From Adiantum capillus-veneris (lineage: Eukaryota > Streptophyta > Polypodiopsida > Polypodiales > Pteridaceae): 64,000 nucleotides of DNA. The notes under the pieces were generated by a model. The model was not told where the DNA came from. It did no database searches and saw only the letters and a program-made list of their open reading frames with translations. The stretch covers positions 79,286,338 to 79,350,337 of the forward strand of contig CM043953.1 of assembly GCA_014529385.2 (NCBI GenBank), in the 5' to 3' direction. Within the stretch, counting starts at the first letter, position 1. Every line of letters starts with the position of its first letter. Positions 35,699 to 48,837 of this stretch are shown here, in pieces. Both the position numbers and the translations under genes were made by a program.

Positions 35699-36077
35699 CC
35701 CCTCTGCTCAGCCTGCTAAACCTCCTTCAGCCCCTATCCGCTCTACTGCCCAAAGGCCACCTCCCAGACCTATAAATTTGCAGTTCTAGCATCTCTAGTT
35801 GAGTTTGCTGATTCTTTCAATTCTGACAATGAAGAATGTGTCCTTCCCACTCCTGTAGCCACCTCTTCCCCCCTTGAACAATAGGTAGACGACCTTGATA
35901 GTATGGCCAGCAAGGGCCACAACAAAGAGAACTCCGCACCGTCCTCAGCGCTTGTTCTCGTATCTAGCCCCACCCCCATGCACATTCTCAAAGATAACAA
36001 ATGCAACCATGCAAATGTCTCTCAGACCCCCCCCCCTAGTCTGACAGTGCAGGGAAACGACCTCAACGTAGTCATAG

Positions 36078-36839
36078 ATGAGAGCCATCTCATGGAATAT
36101 AAAGGGGCTTTCTCACCATGCTAAGACTAAGAAGATTTCTAGCTGGCTAAAGGAGAAACGGGTTGAGGTTGTTGCTCTTCACGAAATCAAAACCACGGGT
36201 GCAAATCTAGACAGACGCCTTGCTGAAGTTTCCAAAGATGTCAAATGGATATACACCTCCCATTCAAGAGGTACTGGGGGCTTAGCACTAGGCTTCCCCA
36301 AACATTGGTCCTCCTCCTCTGCCAGAGTAGGCAAATACTGGTGCTCCATTTGTCCCCCTAAACCGGCTAACTTCAGAATAATTTCTATGTATGATGGAGG
36401 GTCCACTGCTACTGACAAGACAGATCTATGGGGAGAACTCACAAAGTTCAATGGGCCATGTCTCATCATGGCGGATTTCAATATGGTTGAGACAATAGAA
36501 GATCAATTCCTCGACAAAGGGATAACTATTTCAGGATGGCAAAAAGAAGAATGGAAAGGCCTAAAGGACTCCCTTTACCTTTGGGATGCAAGGACTCTTG
36601 GGGAGTTCACCTGGCAAAATTATAGCAAGGGCGATTTGGCCAGAAAAGCACGCCTAGACTGGTGTTATGTGAGCCTCCCAAATGCTAATTTGTATGACGG
36701 GATCAAGGTTGAAACTGAGTTCACCAGCTACCTTTTTGATCATTACCCCCTTAGCATCATCCTTGATGACAAGGCCAAGAAGGTAATGAATCATTGGTTC
36801 CACACAGACCCAGAGCTATTCAAGCTTCAGGCAGTCTAG
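36078..36839 (+). CDS. LINE APE-type endonuclease domain, open for 253 codons
   Basis: This domain nicks target DNA to prime reverse transcription. The catalytic pattern is present: N7 (SWNIKG), E36 (ALHEIK), D133 and N135 (MADFN), D194 (RLDWCYVS), and D221-H222 (FDHYPL, usual SDH). The frame stops at 36837-36839 just before the reverse transcriptase part, so the full ORF2 is broken. The ATG used is a convenience; the preceding linker is in another frame. Confidence 0.8.
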   Translation: MRAISWNIKGLSHHAKTKKISSWLKEKRVEVVALHEIKTTGANLDRRLAEVSKDVKWIYTSHSRGTGGLALGFPKHWSSSSARVGKYWCSICPPKPANFRIISMYDGGSTATDKTDLWGELTKFNGPCLIMADFNMVETIEDQFLDKGITISGWQKEEWKGLKDSLYLWDARTLGEFTWQNYSKGDLARKARLDWCYVSLPNANLYDGIKVETEFTSYLFDHYPLSIILDDKAKKVMNHWFHTDPELFKLQAV

Positions 36840-36857
36840 GAGCACATTTCCCAAATC

Positions 36858-38660
36858 TTGAATGGATGGTTTTCATCCTCATCCTCCCCTGCAAAATCCT
36901 GGTCCTCAGCAGTCAAGAACACTCAACAAATGTTGATCAAAACGAGGAAAGAGGAAACCAGCATTAGGAGGAAAAGAAAAGAAGTAATGTATGTAGAGAT
37001 TATTCACCTTGAAAACTCCCAACCTTATCAACATCAGCAATCCCCGATTCTATCCTAAGAGCTCAAATCAGAGCTGAAAAGGATTTAGCTCTTAAACATG
37101 CCTCCCTCTTTTTTAAAGAATGGTGGGCTGGCATGGTGGACAGGCCCTCCAAAAGCATGTTTAAAGCCCTAAGAAGGAAAAACTCCCGTGAAACCGTCCC
37201 CCTCTTTGTTGACCACAAAAAGAAGGTCTCTAACGATCAAGAAAATCTCAAATATGCCAGATCTCACTTTGAGGACCTGTTCAGTCCAAAGGAAGTTATA
37301 TCACCATAAATTGAGGCAGCTAGGAAATAACTATTTGCTGCCCAAAAGAGAGTTATCCCACTTGAGGACTCTGTTAGGATGGACTCTCCTCTGTCTATCA
37401 ATGAAATTCAAATTGGCAATTGAATCTCTCAAGGTCAACAAGACCCCTAGTATGGACGGTCTACCTCTGAGTTCTTCCAAACTTTCAAAGAATTGACGGC
37501 CCTTTTCATTTTGAAGTCTGGAAGGAATCACTTTCTCATAAAGCTCTTCCCTTCTCCATCAACACTGGGTCATCAAGCTGCTCCACAAAAGGGGCCCTAG
37601 GGAATCCCTGTCTAACTGGCGCCCCCTCACCATGCTCAATACTGTGTACAAAATCTTTGCTCGGACTGTTGCAAATAGAATCACTCATTCTCTAACGAAA
37701 TGGAATTCCTCTAAATAGAAAGGTTATATAAAAGGTTGTAACATCTTGGAGGAGTAATCGCGATTTGGGAAGGCATTGAGTATGCCCAAGAGTCCAATCA
37801 GGATAAAATGTCTTTGTAAAAATCGATTTTGACAAAGCCTATGACAGGCTAGAATGGTCCTTCATTCTTCTAAGTTTGGAAATGATGGGTTTTGGCGCTA
37901 CACTGTTAAGTTTTGTCCAAGCCCTATTCAGACACACCCAGGCAAGGGTTGCCTTAATGGGCTCCTCTCCAATTTTTTTACCCTAAACAGTTCAATTAGA
38001 CAGGGCTGCCCCCTCTCTCCCCTATTGTTTGCAGTAGTTGTTGATGGTCTGAATTGATTAGTCAAATCCAACTTCCTTGAAGGGAAAATTAAAGGCATAA
38101 ACCTGTCAAACTCCAGTGGGCAGCAATGCCTCTCTCAATTTGCGAATGATACCAATGGTTTACTTGCTAATGAAGAAGAGACTCTGTCGGAATTCTGGCA
38201 ATTCTTGCATATATTACGCACTACCTCTGGCTCTTGAATGAATCACACAAAGACTAGAGTTAAGCACGGCTCCTCTGAACTCCCTCAATGGCTTTTGGCT
38301 TCAAGTTGCAAACTGATCCTCCCTCACCAGCCCTTTCAGCTGCTTGGTATCCCCATGGGTTTTGAAATTTTTCTTAAAGATAGGTGGAAGTGGGTCGTCT
38401 TAGAAAGATTTTAGACCAAACTGGAAAGGTGGAAAGGATTCCAAAGTCCCCTCATGGGTAGAGTCATTGTCATCAATCATTTCTTGATAGCCTATGTCGT
38501 CTTCTTCCTCTCATGTTGGAGACCCCTGACTGTCACCTCAAGGAACTTGTCAAAGTCTGTTGTAACTTCCTATGGTCTGGGGACCCCTTCACTAAAGGTA
38601 GAGCAAAGTTCAGGTGGGACATTTTCCGTTTACCAAAAAATAAGGGAGGTTTAGGCATCA
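36858..38660 (+). pseudogene. LINE reverse transcriptase, frameshifted
   Basis: Blocks recur in shifting frames: FKEWWAGMVDRPSKSMFKAL near 37108, IAIESLKVNKTPSMDGL near 37420, NWRPLTMLNTVYKIFAR near 37616, VKIDFDKAYDRLEWSFI near 37815, and SIRQGCPLSPLLFAVVVDGL near 37992. FANDT stands where the catalytic F/YADD belongs (near 38140), so even without frameshifts the active site is damaged. Confidence 0.8.
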
Positions 38661-39085
38661 TCAACATCCTCACCTTAGCTGATAAACTAGCCATAAAGCT
38701 AGTGGTCAAAGCAATCCATCAGCACAGTGAAGAGTGGTCAGTACTCCTGCTCAAAAACACTCTCAATTTTAGAGCCTCTAGCTCAAAAGGATGGAAGAAC
38801 TTTCCTTTTCTCACTTTGTTGTTTAGCCCTTACTCATATGTTTTAGGCTTTGACCTTCTACGTTCAGTTTGGGGAGCTTGGAACAGGCACAGGTCTCTGT
38901 TCTCCCCTAATTGGAAGTCCAACCGTAGTCAACCTTTGTTGCTCAATGACTCCATTTGGTGACCCTGGGTCACCCTGAAGTATCTTCCAGTAGAAAGTTC
39001 AAGACTAGCTTTCACCATCCACAACAAAGGGGTTAAAACCTGGCAAGATGCATGGTCTCCTCCAGCATTTGATTGGCTCTCTAAT

Positions 39086-39973
39086 ATGGAGCTTTCCCTA
39101 AAGTTTCAGCTACAACCTTGGGAGTTGTCCTATCTCAAGCGTAGAGTGGCCCTCCTCTCTAACTCTCTTAGATGGTTCTTGAACTGCTCCCCCTCCCTCT
39201 CTCTCAAAGGGATAGTGTGGCTAGGAGGTTTCTCTCTCCTTCACCCTCAAGTCTACCCCAAACCCATCTCCCCTCCCATTCACATCATTCTCAATAAGAG
39301 ATGTGGGCTTTCTCTGGATAGGAAACAATGGATGTTTAAATTCAAAACTCTTTGGGACCATACCTACTCTCCCAAGAAAGTTGCTCTTCTTTGGCTCCTT
39401 CTCTACAAAGCTATATGGTCAGGTCAAAGGCTGGTGCAGGTTGGGCTCTCATCAGGATTGAGCCCAAGATGCAATAACACTATTGAGGACCTTCCTCATC
39501 TGTTTTTCACGAACAGTCCGCTTAATATCCCTTTCTGGAGAATTGTCTTGCTCTATCTTGGCCGTTTCATCACTTGGAAACATGTGCTTCTAGGAGACTA
39601 CATAGACTTTCCTTCTATTATTTGGAACCACATTAGGGAAAAATTCATGTGGGCTATTTGGAGACAGAGGAATTGTGTGATGTATGAGGAGGCTTACCAA
39701 TTCTCAAACCTAAGAATATTCTTTGATGAAATTTTTTTGCAGGAAGAAAGGCTAGCCCTTGAAGGATGCCACATATATAGAAGGAAGAAGAAGGTGCTAG
39801 GCATTGCTGGAAACCTGTTTCAACTCACTAGAGTGGACCCAAATACATGCTACACTAGGGATGTGATAGAGAGATACATCCAGGAGGACCCGGATCTGCT
39901 CACCAATAACTGGAATGAAGCTAGAGCCCTTCTTGTTAAGATCAGAGCTAAGATTGATGCTCTTAAAAACTGA
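39086..39973 (+). pseudogene. LINE ORF2 C-terminus with zf-RVT-like domain
   Basis: WMFKFKTLWDHTYSPKKVAL, then WLLLYKAIWSGQRLV and later EDLPHLFFTNSPLNIPFWR match the zf-RVT domain typical of plant LINEs, although the usual Cys/His residues are partly lost. The frame stays open for 295 codons to the TGA at 39971. Confidence 0.7.
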
Positions 39974-39999
39974 ATCTCCCGTTGTAATTACTGACTAGC

Positions 40000-41682
40000 T
40001 AATCCTCATGCTCCTTCCTTGAGCATTTTGCTGTAATGTGTGTCCTTTTTCTAAATATAATCACCACCGCCTTCTGGTAAATAATGTGCCCAGCCATGTC
40101 CAATTGCTCAACACTTACATTTATCAACCATCATTATTCTTATCGCAAATAGTGACAGGGAGTTATAGATCATAGGCTTGTTGTAAGAGCCCCACCCCAC
40201 TCGTGGTGTCCTCTTGCACTCTCGCTCTCCATGCAGGCACACACCTAGTATCACTCATTGAAGTAGAATCAGAGTTGGTGGTGGCTTGATTCTACAGAGG
40301 GCGTGAAGACAACATACATGATCGGGTTCAAGTGGGGAAAACGAGCTTGTTGAATCTTGGTTTTTTTATCGGCAATAATGTATGCTATGAAGCTTGAGAG
40401 CTCATAACTCTCTATGTGCGTACACAAGGAAACTAGGTTGTAAAGCATTGCCCATGTCTCATAGGCAAGAAACTTTAATAAGTAGACAATTCCTTCAAAA
40501 AAAAGTAGTGATTTTCTTAATTAAAGTCAACCAAGTCGTTAACTTGAAGTCTGCAAGCCGTCTTTATTCACTTGAGCAGACAGTGCTGCATAAAATGCTA
40601 ATATCAACATACATTTGGTACATCATAAAAGCAACAACGTCTTTTTCTTTTCAGTAAGCTACACATAGCGTTAAATATGATGCAAGCAATTTCGTGCAAC
40701 TCACAATGCTAGGTTTGAGCAGGAGATGAGACAATTGTAAAGTCCAATTGGTAGTACTAAACTCGAACTAGCAGTGTGGAAATGATCTGGCAGCATCACC
40801 TCATGCTATACACTTTGAAACTAGTTGTTTGAAGTCCATTTGTCCATCAAACACTCATGACACTTCAATATTTTTTTCAATGCTATCCATTAAAATTTTT
40901 TTCTAATCCAAGGAAAGATAGGAAAGTGATACTCACTTGTTTACTATATGCTAGCCCAATTGAGTGCATATTTTCCATGTGATTTTAGTTGTTTTATTCA
41001 CTCGTGCCCTAGTATCCAAATAAGAGATGTTACCATGTCAATACCAGCATTTCTACGGTTGCATTGCATACTCAAGGGGTGGCACTTATAAGAACCCATA
41101 TATATCATGTGTATTCAAATGGTTAAAAAAAAGCCCTTGTACTTACACATGTATGATGTGAGGAAATAAGATGACCCCTTTTTTGTAAACTCAAGGTTTT
41201 TTTATAATTTTTTTAAAACACTTTTGTGAGTAAAATAGTTAAAATAAGACAAATCTTGTGAATCAAAATACCCCTCCTTCTCAGCACGTTGTCGTGCCGC
41301 TTTGTGGGCACATGGTGAAAGAAATATTTTTTAATGAATTTTCAAGGTTTTGGCAAACTTATGATTTATGTCAAAAGCTGTTATGACATCAAGATGATGG
41401 AATGTATGCTAATTGTGGATTTTGGGGCCAAGAAATGAATTTGTTGTCTACAAGTTGAGTTGCATTGATGTTTTCAAAATGTGGTTTTATAGATTAGAAC
41501 TGTAGTGCTTGAAGTGCTCTATAGGTCTTTCTTTACGGCTCGTCAATTTGAGCTATGGTAAGGAAGTTATAACAGTTTGAAGTCGAGATGGTTTGTAGAT
41601 CTGTACCGGGTTGGGCAACTGCTGATGACAGGAAAAAATTGGTATGAGTGCATAGTCCTAAAGTGCTCATTCTATGGTGCAC
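40000..41682. other. No gene seen
   Basis: AT-rich intergenic DNA; ORFs are short and without motifs. Confidence 0.55.
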
Positions 41683-41880
41683 CACTACAAGAGGCTATTC
41701 ATATTAGCGACGCTCACACAGCGACGCTAAAAAAAAAAATTCCCGGCGTCGCTATGAGCATCGCAAATTTCTTTGTAAATTTGCGACGCTCATAGCGACG
41801 CCGGCTGGGCTAAAAAAATAACCGAGCGCGCCCAAAAACTCAGATCTCAGATCTGAGTTTTTCGGCGCCCTCAAGCAAGG
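41683..41880. repeat. Outer element 5' subterminal region
   Basis: AGCGACGC/GCGTCGCT motifs recur in both orientations, as TnpA-binding motifs do in En/Spm. A 29-bp odd palindrome with AGATCT arms and an unpaired centre is at 41834-41862. Confidence 0.8.
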
Positions 41881-41896
41881 AGCAGGTAACGCTCTC

Positions 41897-41898
41897 CC

Positions 41899-41938
<40 letters not shown>

Positions 41939-41940
41939 CT

Positions 41941-42008
<68 letters not shown>

Positions 42009-42070
42009 AGAGGAAGAAGAGCCAGGTATGCTCCTTCCCTCTCCTCATTCTCATGTTCCCTTCCCCTCTT

Positions 42071-42105
<35 letters not shown>

Positions 42106-42126
42106 TACACACACACACATAGTGTT

Positions 42127-42172
<46 letters not shown>

Positions 42173-42400
42173 AACAAAAACAAAAATGCACACACACATA
42201 CATAAACAAAGAATGCACACACACATTGAGAGAGAAAAAGAGAGAGAGAGAGCATGCATAAACAAAAAACGCACGCATTGAGAGAGAAAAAGAGAGAGAG
42301 AACATGCATAAACAAAAAACGCACACATTGAGAGAGGAAAAGAGAGAGAAAACATGCATACGATCCAAAAAAACGCACACACATTGAGAGAGAAAGAGAG
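41897..42400. repeat. Microsatellite leader of the outer CACTA element
   Basis: (CT)n at about 41897-41932, (CA)n at 41943-42003, (GA)n near 42131-42168, then four diverged copies of a unit of about 60-70 bp (ACATGCATAAACAAAAAACG plus ACATTGAGAGAG) between about 42180 and 42400. The same arrangement is inverted at 52500-53080. Confidence 0.85.
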
Positions 42401-43250
42401 AGAAACTAATTTAACGTCGTAGGAAACTAATTAAAATTAAAAGACCTAAAGATCTAGCCGACGAGGAGTTGAACTCAAGACCTATTATTCAAGAGGGAAA
42501 TGGCATAATCAATCTATCATACTTGGCATGGGTGATAGAAAGGTTATACCATTTATCTCTTTTTATTGGCACACACATCCACACACGCGCACACACACAA
42601 GAAGAAGAGAGTTATAACCGTAGGAAACTATCTTAAAAGACGTTAAAGATTAGGTTATATGTAGACTTACATTAAATTAGATTTAGGTTTATTTTTAACT
42701 AGATTTACGTTTATTTACGCTAGATTTAGATTTACGTTATATTAGATTAGATTTAGGTCTCCATAGACTGCGATGCCTGCATGAAGCGGGTGAAGAAAGC
42801 CCTCAATGGAATATAGGGTATTGCTGCCTTCACTCATGGTGGGCTCCGTCGATCCAAAAGTACTGGTGAAATGTCTTCAGAAGATAGGGAAGAAGGTGGA
42901 TCTTCAGGGCGGCAAGAGTCACTACATCCCCGACACAATGACCATCTAGACAACCTCTAGTCATTCAACAGCAACTTCAAAGTTAGTAACAAGAGCAAGA
43001 ACGGTCTAAAGGGCCAATTGCTGTCGTCAGATGTGGATGGAGATGAGGTAGCGTCACCGCCGGAAGTTAACTCTCACATCTTTAGTGATGAGAATGCCAA
43101 CTCTTGCTGAGTTATGTGAAAAATTATGTGTTAAATCAGTTTTAAGGTTCTTATAATCCCTGTTAGTTTAGTTCTTTGTTTTTAATATAACATAACTTAC
43201 GTTAGATTTAGATTTATGTTATATTAGATTAGACTTAGGTTTATTTAGGT

Positions 43251-43258
<8 letters not shown>

Positions 43259-43284
<26 letters not shown>
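43259..43284. repeat. (CA)n microsatellite
   Basis: CA run in the element leader; its inner-element match is the GT run near 51606-51635. Confidence 0.9.
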
Positions 43285-43286
<2 letters not shown>

Positions 43287-43718
43287 GAAGAAGAGAGTTT
43301 TAACGTCGTAGGAAACTATCCCAAAAGACGTTAAAGATTAGGTTAGATGTAGACTTACGTTAAATTAGATTTAGGTTTATTTTTAGTTAGTCTTATGTTT
43401 ATTTAGATTTACGCTTATTTACGTTAGATCGAGTCCACGCAAGAATTACTTACGGTTTAGGGTTTAGAGTTAGACGAATAGTGAAAAGATCTACTGTGAA
43501 AAGATGTTAAGATGCTGTGAAGTGCTACAGCTAGAGAAGAGGCAAAGGGGTTTTGTCCACTACATGCAGTATCATGTAGACGTGGGTGTGTAGATTTCTT
43601 GTACCCACAAATATAGGTATTGACCAATAAAGACGAGATTATAACCCGGTGGTTCTGATCTCCGTGCACCTCTAGACCGAGGTGTGCGGGGATTGGACAT
43701 GAATAGAGAATGTGAGGT

Positions 43719-43722
<4 letters not shown>

Positions 43723-43799
<77 letters not shown>
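43723..43799. repeat. (GA)n microsatellite upstream of the transposase ATG
   Basis: A 77-bp GA run 66 bp before the start codon; the inner copy has only about 50 bp (51119-51168). Confidence 0.9.
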
Positions 43800-43802
<3 letters not shown>

Positions 43803-46639
43803 GACGAAGAATGCCAATAGAATATTAAATTTGTTGTCCAGGTTATAAGTTTTTTCTCCTCATTATGAGTAGCGACGAGGATGTGGGACCGTCCAACCGA
43901 AACACCTATCTCTCAACGAGGGTCTTATGTCCTTGTAATCAATGCAAGCATGCTGTGCGACGGATAAGACGTGTTTCTTTGCAGCACGTTCGCGAATTTG
44001 GCGAGTTCGATCCATCTATTATAGATCGAGTTGTTGCCAATTATAACTCGTCAAACTCTGACGCTGGCCAACAAGCAGCAATCTTGCAACCCAATAGACG
44101 TGTTCGCAGGCGCTTTGGTCAAGCAGCATATGTGAGGCCACAAGATGTAGCCTCTGACAGCTCGGGGGATGATCATGCAGAGCACATTCCCAACGAGGCA
44201 ATGTTTGAGCCCGAGATTGATGAAATGATCGAGACGATCATGGATTCAGAAAGGCTTATCTATGATGATATGAAAAGTGAAGCCGATACGCCATTGTATA
44301 ATGGAGCACGTATGTCTAGATTGAAAGCACTCCTGGTTCTTCTCAACATGCAGGCAAAGTTTGGATGGAGTGACACTAGCGTCACAGCGCTTTTCAGGTG
44401 ATCTATTACAATTAGTTTACTTTAATAAAACTCTAAATGTATAATGATCTGATAGATTTTTACACGACTGTATCATATTTTTATGTTGTGTAGATTGCTG
44501 AAAGAGCACATACTACCAGCTGACAATGTGATGCCAGATTCCCGAGATGAAGCAAGAAAGATTTTGCGAAACTTGGGGATGGATTACAATTCTATCCACG
44601 CTTGTCCTAATGACTGCATTCTTTTCAGAGGGGAATACATAGACATGGAGAAGTGTCCGAAATGTGATTCCGAAAGATATCGAGTAGATCTCCACGGGAC
44701 AAAAATTCCACAAAAGGTTTTGCGACATTTCCCTCTGCTTCCTCGCATCAAGCATTTCTTCGAATGTAAGTCCATGGCCGCCCTAGCATCATGGCATGAG
44801 GAGAATAAATCTTCGGATGGTGTGCTACGAATTCCTGCAGATTGCGTAGCGTGGAAACATATAGATGGAACATGGTCGGATTTTGCCAGGGAAGCTCGAA
44901 ATTTGCGCTTAGGCCTGGCTATGGATGGCGTAAATCCATTTGGTCAAAGATCAACATCTTACAGTGTATGGCCCGTTGTCATCGTCAACTACAACATTCC
45001 CCGTGGTTGACTACGAAGAAGGGGCACCTATGGCTAAGCTTGATTGTGCCAGGGCGATATAAAGTGGGGAATATGGATGTGTATCTTCGTCCACTATTGG
45101 AAGAGCTACAACAATTGTGGATTGGCATAGAGGTGGTGGATATGAGCCGACACACAGGACGACGGAATGCTTTGATCAGAGGCATTCTAATGTGGACCAT
45201 GCATGACTATCCCGGGCTAACAGAATGCTCAGGTGATCTATTGACACTCCTCACTCAGACACTGTAAATCTTGTTTTTTCCCATAGTTGATCTATTATCA
45301 TGTGTATACATGCAGGGCTTCAAACAAGCGGATACAGAGCATGTGTCACATGTGGACCTAGACTGAATGCACGTAGGGCACCCTCACTGAAGAAGCAAAT
45401 CTACGAAGGTCATCAAGCGTATCTTCCAGAGAATCATGTGTTACGCGACGGCTTTTTGGGAAGAGAGCCACCAAGGATGTCTGCACAAGCATGGTTAGAG
45501 CAGAAGGAGATGTGCGATGACGGATTGCCTCCAGGGATGAAGAGACTATCTCTATGGTACGAGTTACCATACTGGCCCCGACTCATGATCAATCACTTGC
45601 TCGATCCAATGCACATATTCAAGAATGTGGGTAATCTACTATGGGACCATCTGACCGGCAAGAAAGATACTTTGGGAGCCAGAGTTGACCTTAGAAATGT
45701 GGATCGTATGGAGCAATATTGGCTGCAAACAGCTTCTGATGGATCGATAAAACTCCCTAAAGCACCATGGATTTTCACAGGAGCCCAAGAACGCAAAGTA
45801 AAAGAGACCATTCGATCTTTGCGGACCCCCACTGGCATAATGCACTCGCTCCGAACGTGTTTTACTAAAGAAGGAAAGCTTACCAGTTTGAAGTCACACG
45901 ATTGGCATAAAATGTGTCAGGTACGTTCATAGTGGACTTTAATATCATTGCATAAAATATGGACTTTAATATCATTGCTACACATACTTTACAGTTTATT
46001 TTACCGGTTGCCATTGAGAGATGTTTGTCTCTCGACATCCGTAACACAATCTACAAACTTGCAAAGCTGGTGCAATGGATCTCACAAAAGGAGATCAACG
46101 TAGACTCCATACCATTCGCCAAACTAAATGCTGCGGAGCTTGTGTGCATGTTTGAGAAACATTTTCCTACTACAATGCTAACCATTCAGGTGCATCTTCT
46201 TGTTCACATAGTTGATGAGGTGGAAATATCTGGCACAGTTCATTCCAGATGGATGTTCTTCTTAGAACGTTTCATGAAAACGCTTAAGGGATATGTGCGT
46301 CAAAAGGCACGTCTGAAGGGTAGCATGGCAGAAGGTTGTTTGGTATCAGAGTCCCTAGTGTACATTGGAGAGTGGCTAGACGGATTTGATAAATCTCGGG
46401 ACACGCTATGATGAACCATAGATGATGAGCGCATATCTGGGATTGTCATGTGCAATCTCGGTGTTGAGAAGAAGATGACGGAAGATCTAGAGGCTAAAAT
46501 CAACCGATTTTGCATGCTTCACAATCCAGTGATGCAAAAGTGGATTTCACAATATGAGGATGCAAAGCAAGAGCGACAAAAGGCACGAATCGAGTGGAGA
46601 CGGGGAAGATGACCACCGACACTACAAGACGTTGTGTGC

Positions 46640-46900
46640 TCTTGTGACGCTGTTAGCGACGGAAATACACTGGGTTTTTATAACCCCCGGCGTCGCTAAA
46701 ACCGTCGCTACAAGAGCGTCGCTATAGGCATCGCTATATGCGTCTCTATAAGCGTCGCTATATAGCGACGCTCATAGAGACGCTTATAGCGACGCCTATA
46801 GCGACGCATATAGCGACGTTTACACAGAAGACTATAGCGACGCTCATAGCGACGCTACAGAGCCGTAAATAGCGACGCTTATAGCGACGCCCGAGAGATT
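46640..46900. repeat. Inner element 3' subterminal repeats
   Basis: At least twelve copies of GCGACGC or its complement, commonly in ATAGCGACGCTCATAGCGAC form, in both orientations. Around 46740-46783 they form a near-perfect 44-bp palindrome centred on TATATA. Confidence 0.9.
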
Positions 46901-46908
46901 TTTTTTTT

Positions 46909-46937
46909 GGTGGCAGGGCATTGAATGCCCTGCCACC
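46909..46937. repeat. 29-bp palindrome, inner element 3' side
   Basis: GGTGGCAGGGCATT arms around a single unpaired base, next to the subterminal repeats; same as 56145-56173. Confidence 0.9.
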
Positions 46938-47255
46938 CATCAACCATATTGTACTTGATTCACTTTTTAAAAAAAGTGCAAGGGTAGATAATAGACCCAA
47001 AATAGTCACCCACAAGACGCATTGTTTGCAAAATTGACAATTGTACACATCATAGGCAAAATGAATTGATTGGCAAATGTAATAATGACAATTGTACAAC
47101 ATTATAGGCATAAAGAATTGATTGGCAAAAGGAACTGCGGTGACAAATGTAATAATATACATGGTTCAAAAAGACGTATAAAATCCGTCTCATGATACAT
47201 AAGCAATGAGAAACCCTAAACTAATGCTATCTAGCTACGGCTAAACTGACGTCGT

Positions 47256-48565
47256 CTAGTCAGACGTCTCATCGCGTCCAAGCGGAGTATCAGTCGGATT
47301 CTGCAAAAAAAAGACAATAAGACAGCTTTCAGTAAGTATAAACATATAACGACATTTATAAAACAATACAAAAAATAAAAAAGAGTAAACCCTAATACTA
47401 ACCATGCCGCCGCGAGAACTGAGAATGTCTATCAGGGCGTTTAAGCCCTTCCTGCCTACGTACTCGCGCTCGTACGGTGTGGGATCACGTCCTGTCATCG
47501 ACCACTGTCAAAACATACAAAGATTTCATTATGTTAGAATTAAAAAACTCATAAACCCTAAACTATCGAACATAAAGAGCAATGTGAAAACACTTACAAA
47601 ATCGGCCTCAAATGATGCCCATCCACCGCTCCCCAAGTGGTGCGAGCTCCCTGCCTCTACTCGCGCTCTGGCTGCATCCTTTTGTTGCTTCCACTTGTCG
47701 GGATTCTCGCGCGCTGCTTTCTTCGCATTCTTCCAATCTTCTTTGGCCAGCCAATCTGGCCTGTTCCACCCATTCTTGATTGCTTTTTGCACTTCGGAAC
47801 GCTTGTGTTTGCAGTATTCGCGCATTCGAATCTTCATCAGGTCTTCATTGAAGCGCTGATCCGTGTTGGAACGGGAAACTCATCATGAAGTATGCTGATG
47901 ACTCTGTTTTTTAAATCACTTGGTACTTCACTCCATTTGTTTAGTATGTAGTGTCTAAACAGCTGAGAGCAAAGACCACGCATGCGCGAGATCACCTTCT
48001 TGCCGTCATCATCCATGATGATGCCGCCGCTGATGTCGACGGAGTAAGGCAAGCCCTCTGGCCGGTGACGCGTGAACATGGGTGTCCCGGTAGGGGTCTC
48101 TAGCGGCGTGTCGATGGGGGTACGGACGTCAGGTGTCTCCACCGACGTCTGGGCCCCGAAGCGAGGAGTGTCGAGTGGGGTGGCTCCTGGCGGAGTAGGT
48201 AGAGGTGTGTAGCTTCTAGGAACAGTCAGCCGTGCAAAACCTGGCGTAGATGGCGATGATGTGGCTGGTGTGGGGGCGGGCAAAGAAGGAGAGGGTAAAG
48301 AGCCTCGTCGAACACGAGGCGGTGTGGAGGCATCGGTGGCGGAATCCCCACAACAACCGCCACCGCCACCACTAGAGCGCCGGTGTCTAGACGAGTGTGA
48401 AGCTCGTCTCGTCGACGCCGAAGCTTCGGAGTGCGCCGAATGCTCCGAAAGAGAGGGAGATGCGGATGGAGTAGGAACGCGCGATGATGCGTCAGAGCGA
48501 TGACGCTCCACGTACCACTGTCTCTGCTGCGGTGACAAAGAAGAAAGAAACTCCTCATCATCCAT
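47256..48565 (-). pseudogene. Inner CACTA TnpA-like gene, frameshifted
   Basis: It corresponds to 54517-55826 with the same three exons (48565-47598, 47504-47403, 47300-47256). One G is missing near 47862 (ACACGGATC against ACACGGGATC in the outer copy), so the frame runs into ISASMKT and stops before the conserved RPDWLAKEDW block. The rest is well preserved. A truncated Ser/Pro-rich protein is all it could make. Confidence 0.9.
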
Positions 48566-48837
48566 ACATGCATTAAACACACCAATATTTAAACTTAATA
48601 TTGAATGAATAGAGTAGACAATGACGCAAAGACCATTAAATACAATGACGTAATGACGCATATAAATACAATGACGCAATGAATTGAGTGATAAAAGAGG
48701 CAAGTCGAAAACTCAGAATTTTCAATCAAAAGATGTGAGCGCGAGTAGAAAAGAGCGTTATACACCATGGAAGGTACTTAGAGAGCCAGAGCTTTTACAA
48801 CACGGAGCAAAATTGTTCAAATACAATATTTGTGGCT

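Larger units (their letters stand above)
35390..40000 (+). mobile_element. Decayed L1-like LINE
   Basis: In order on the plus strand: a gag-like zinc knuckle, an APE-type endonuclease, reverse transcriptase blocks, and a zf-RVT-type C-terminus ending at 39973. The left border is unclear and probably 5'-truncated. There is no clear poly(A) tail, and I found no target duplication. Many frameshifts and stops in the reverse transcriptase make it dead. Confidence 0.85.

Noticed and set aside
41840-42384. Cys/Val/Ser-rich ORFs in the CACTA leaders (also 52510-53134)
   Set aside because: They are read-throughs of GT and GA runs; the two element copies do not conserve a common frame.
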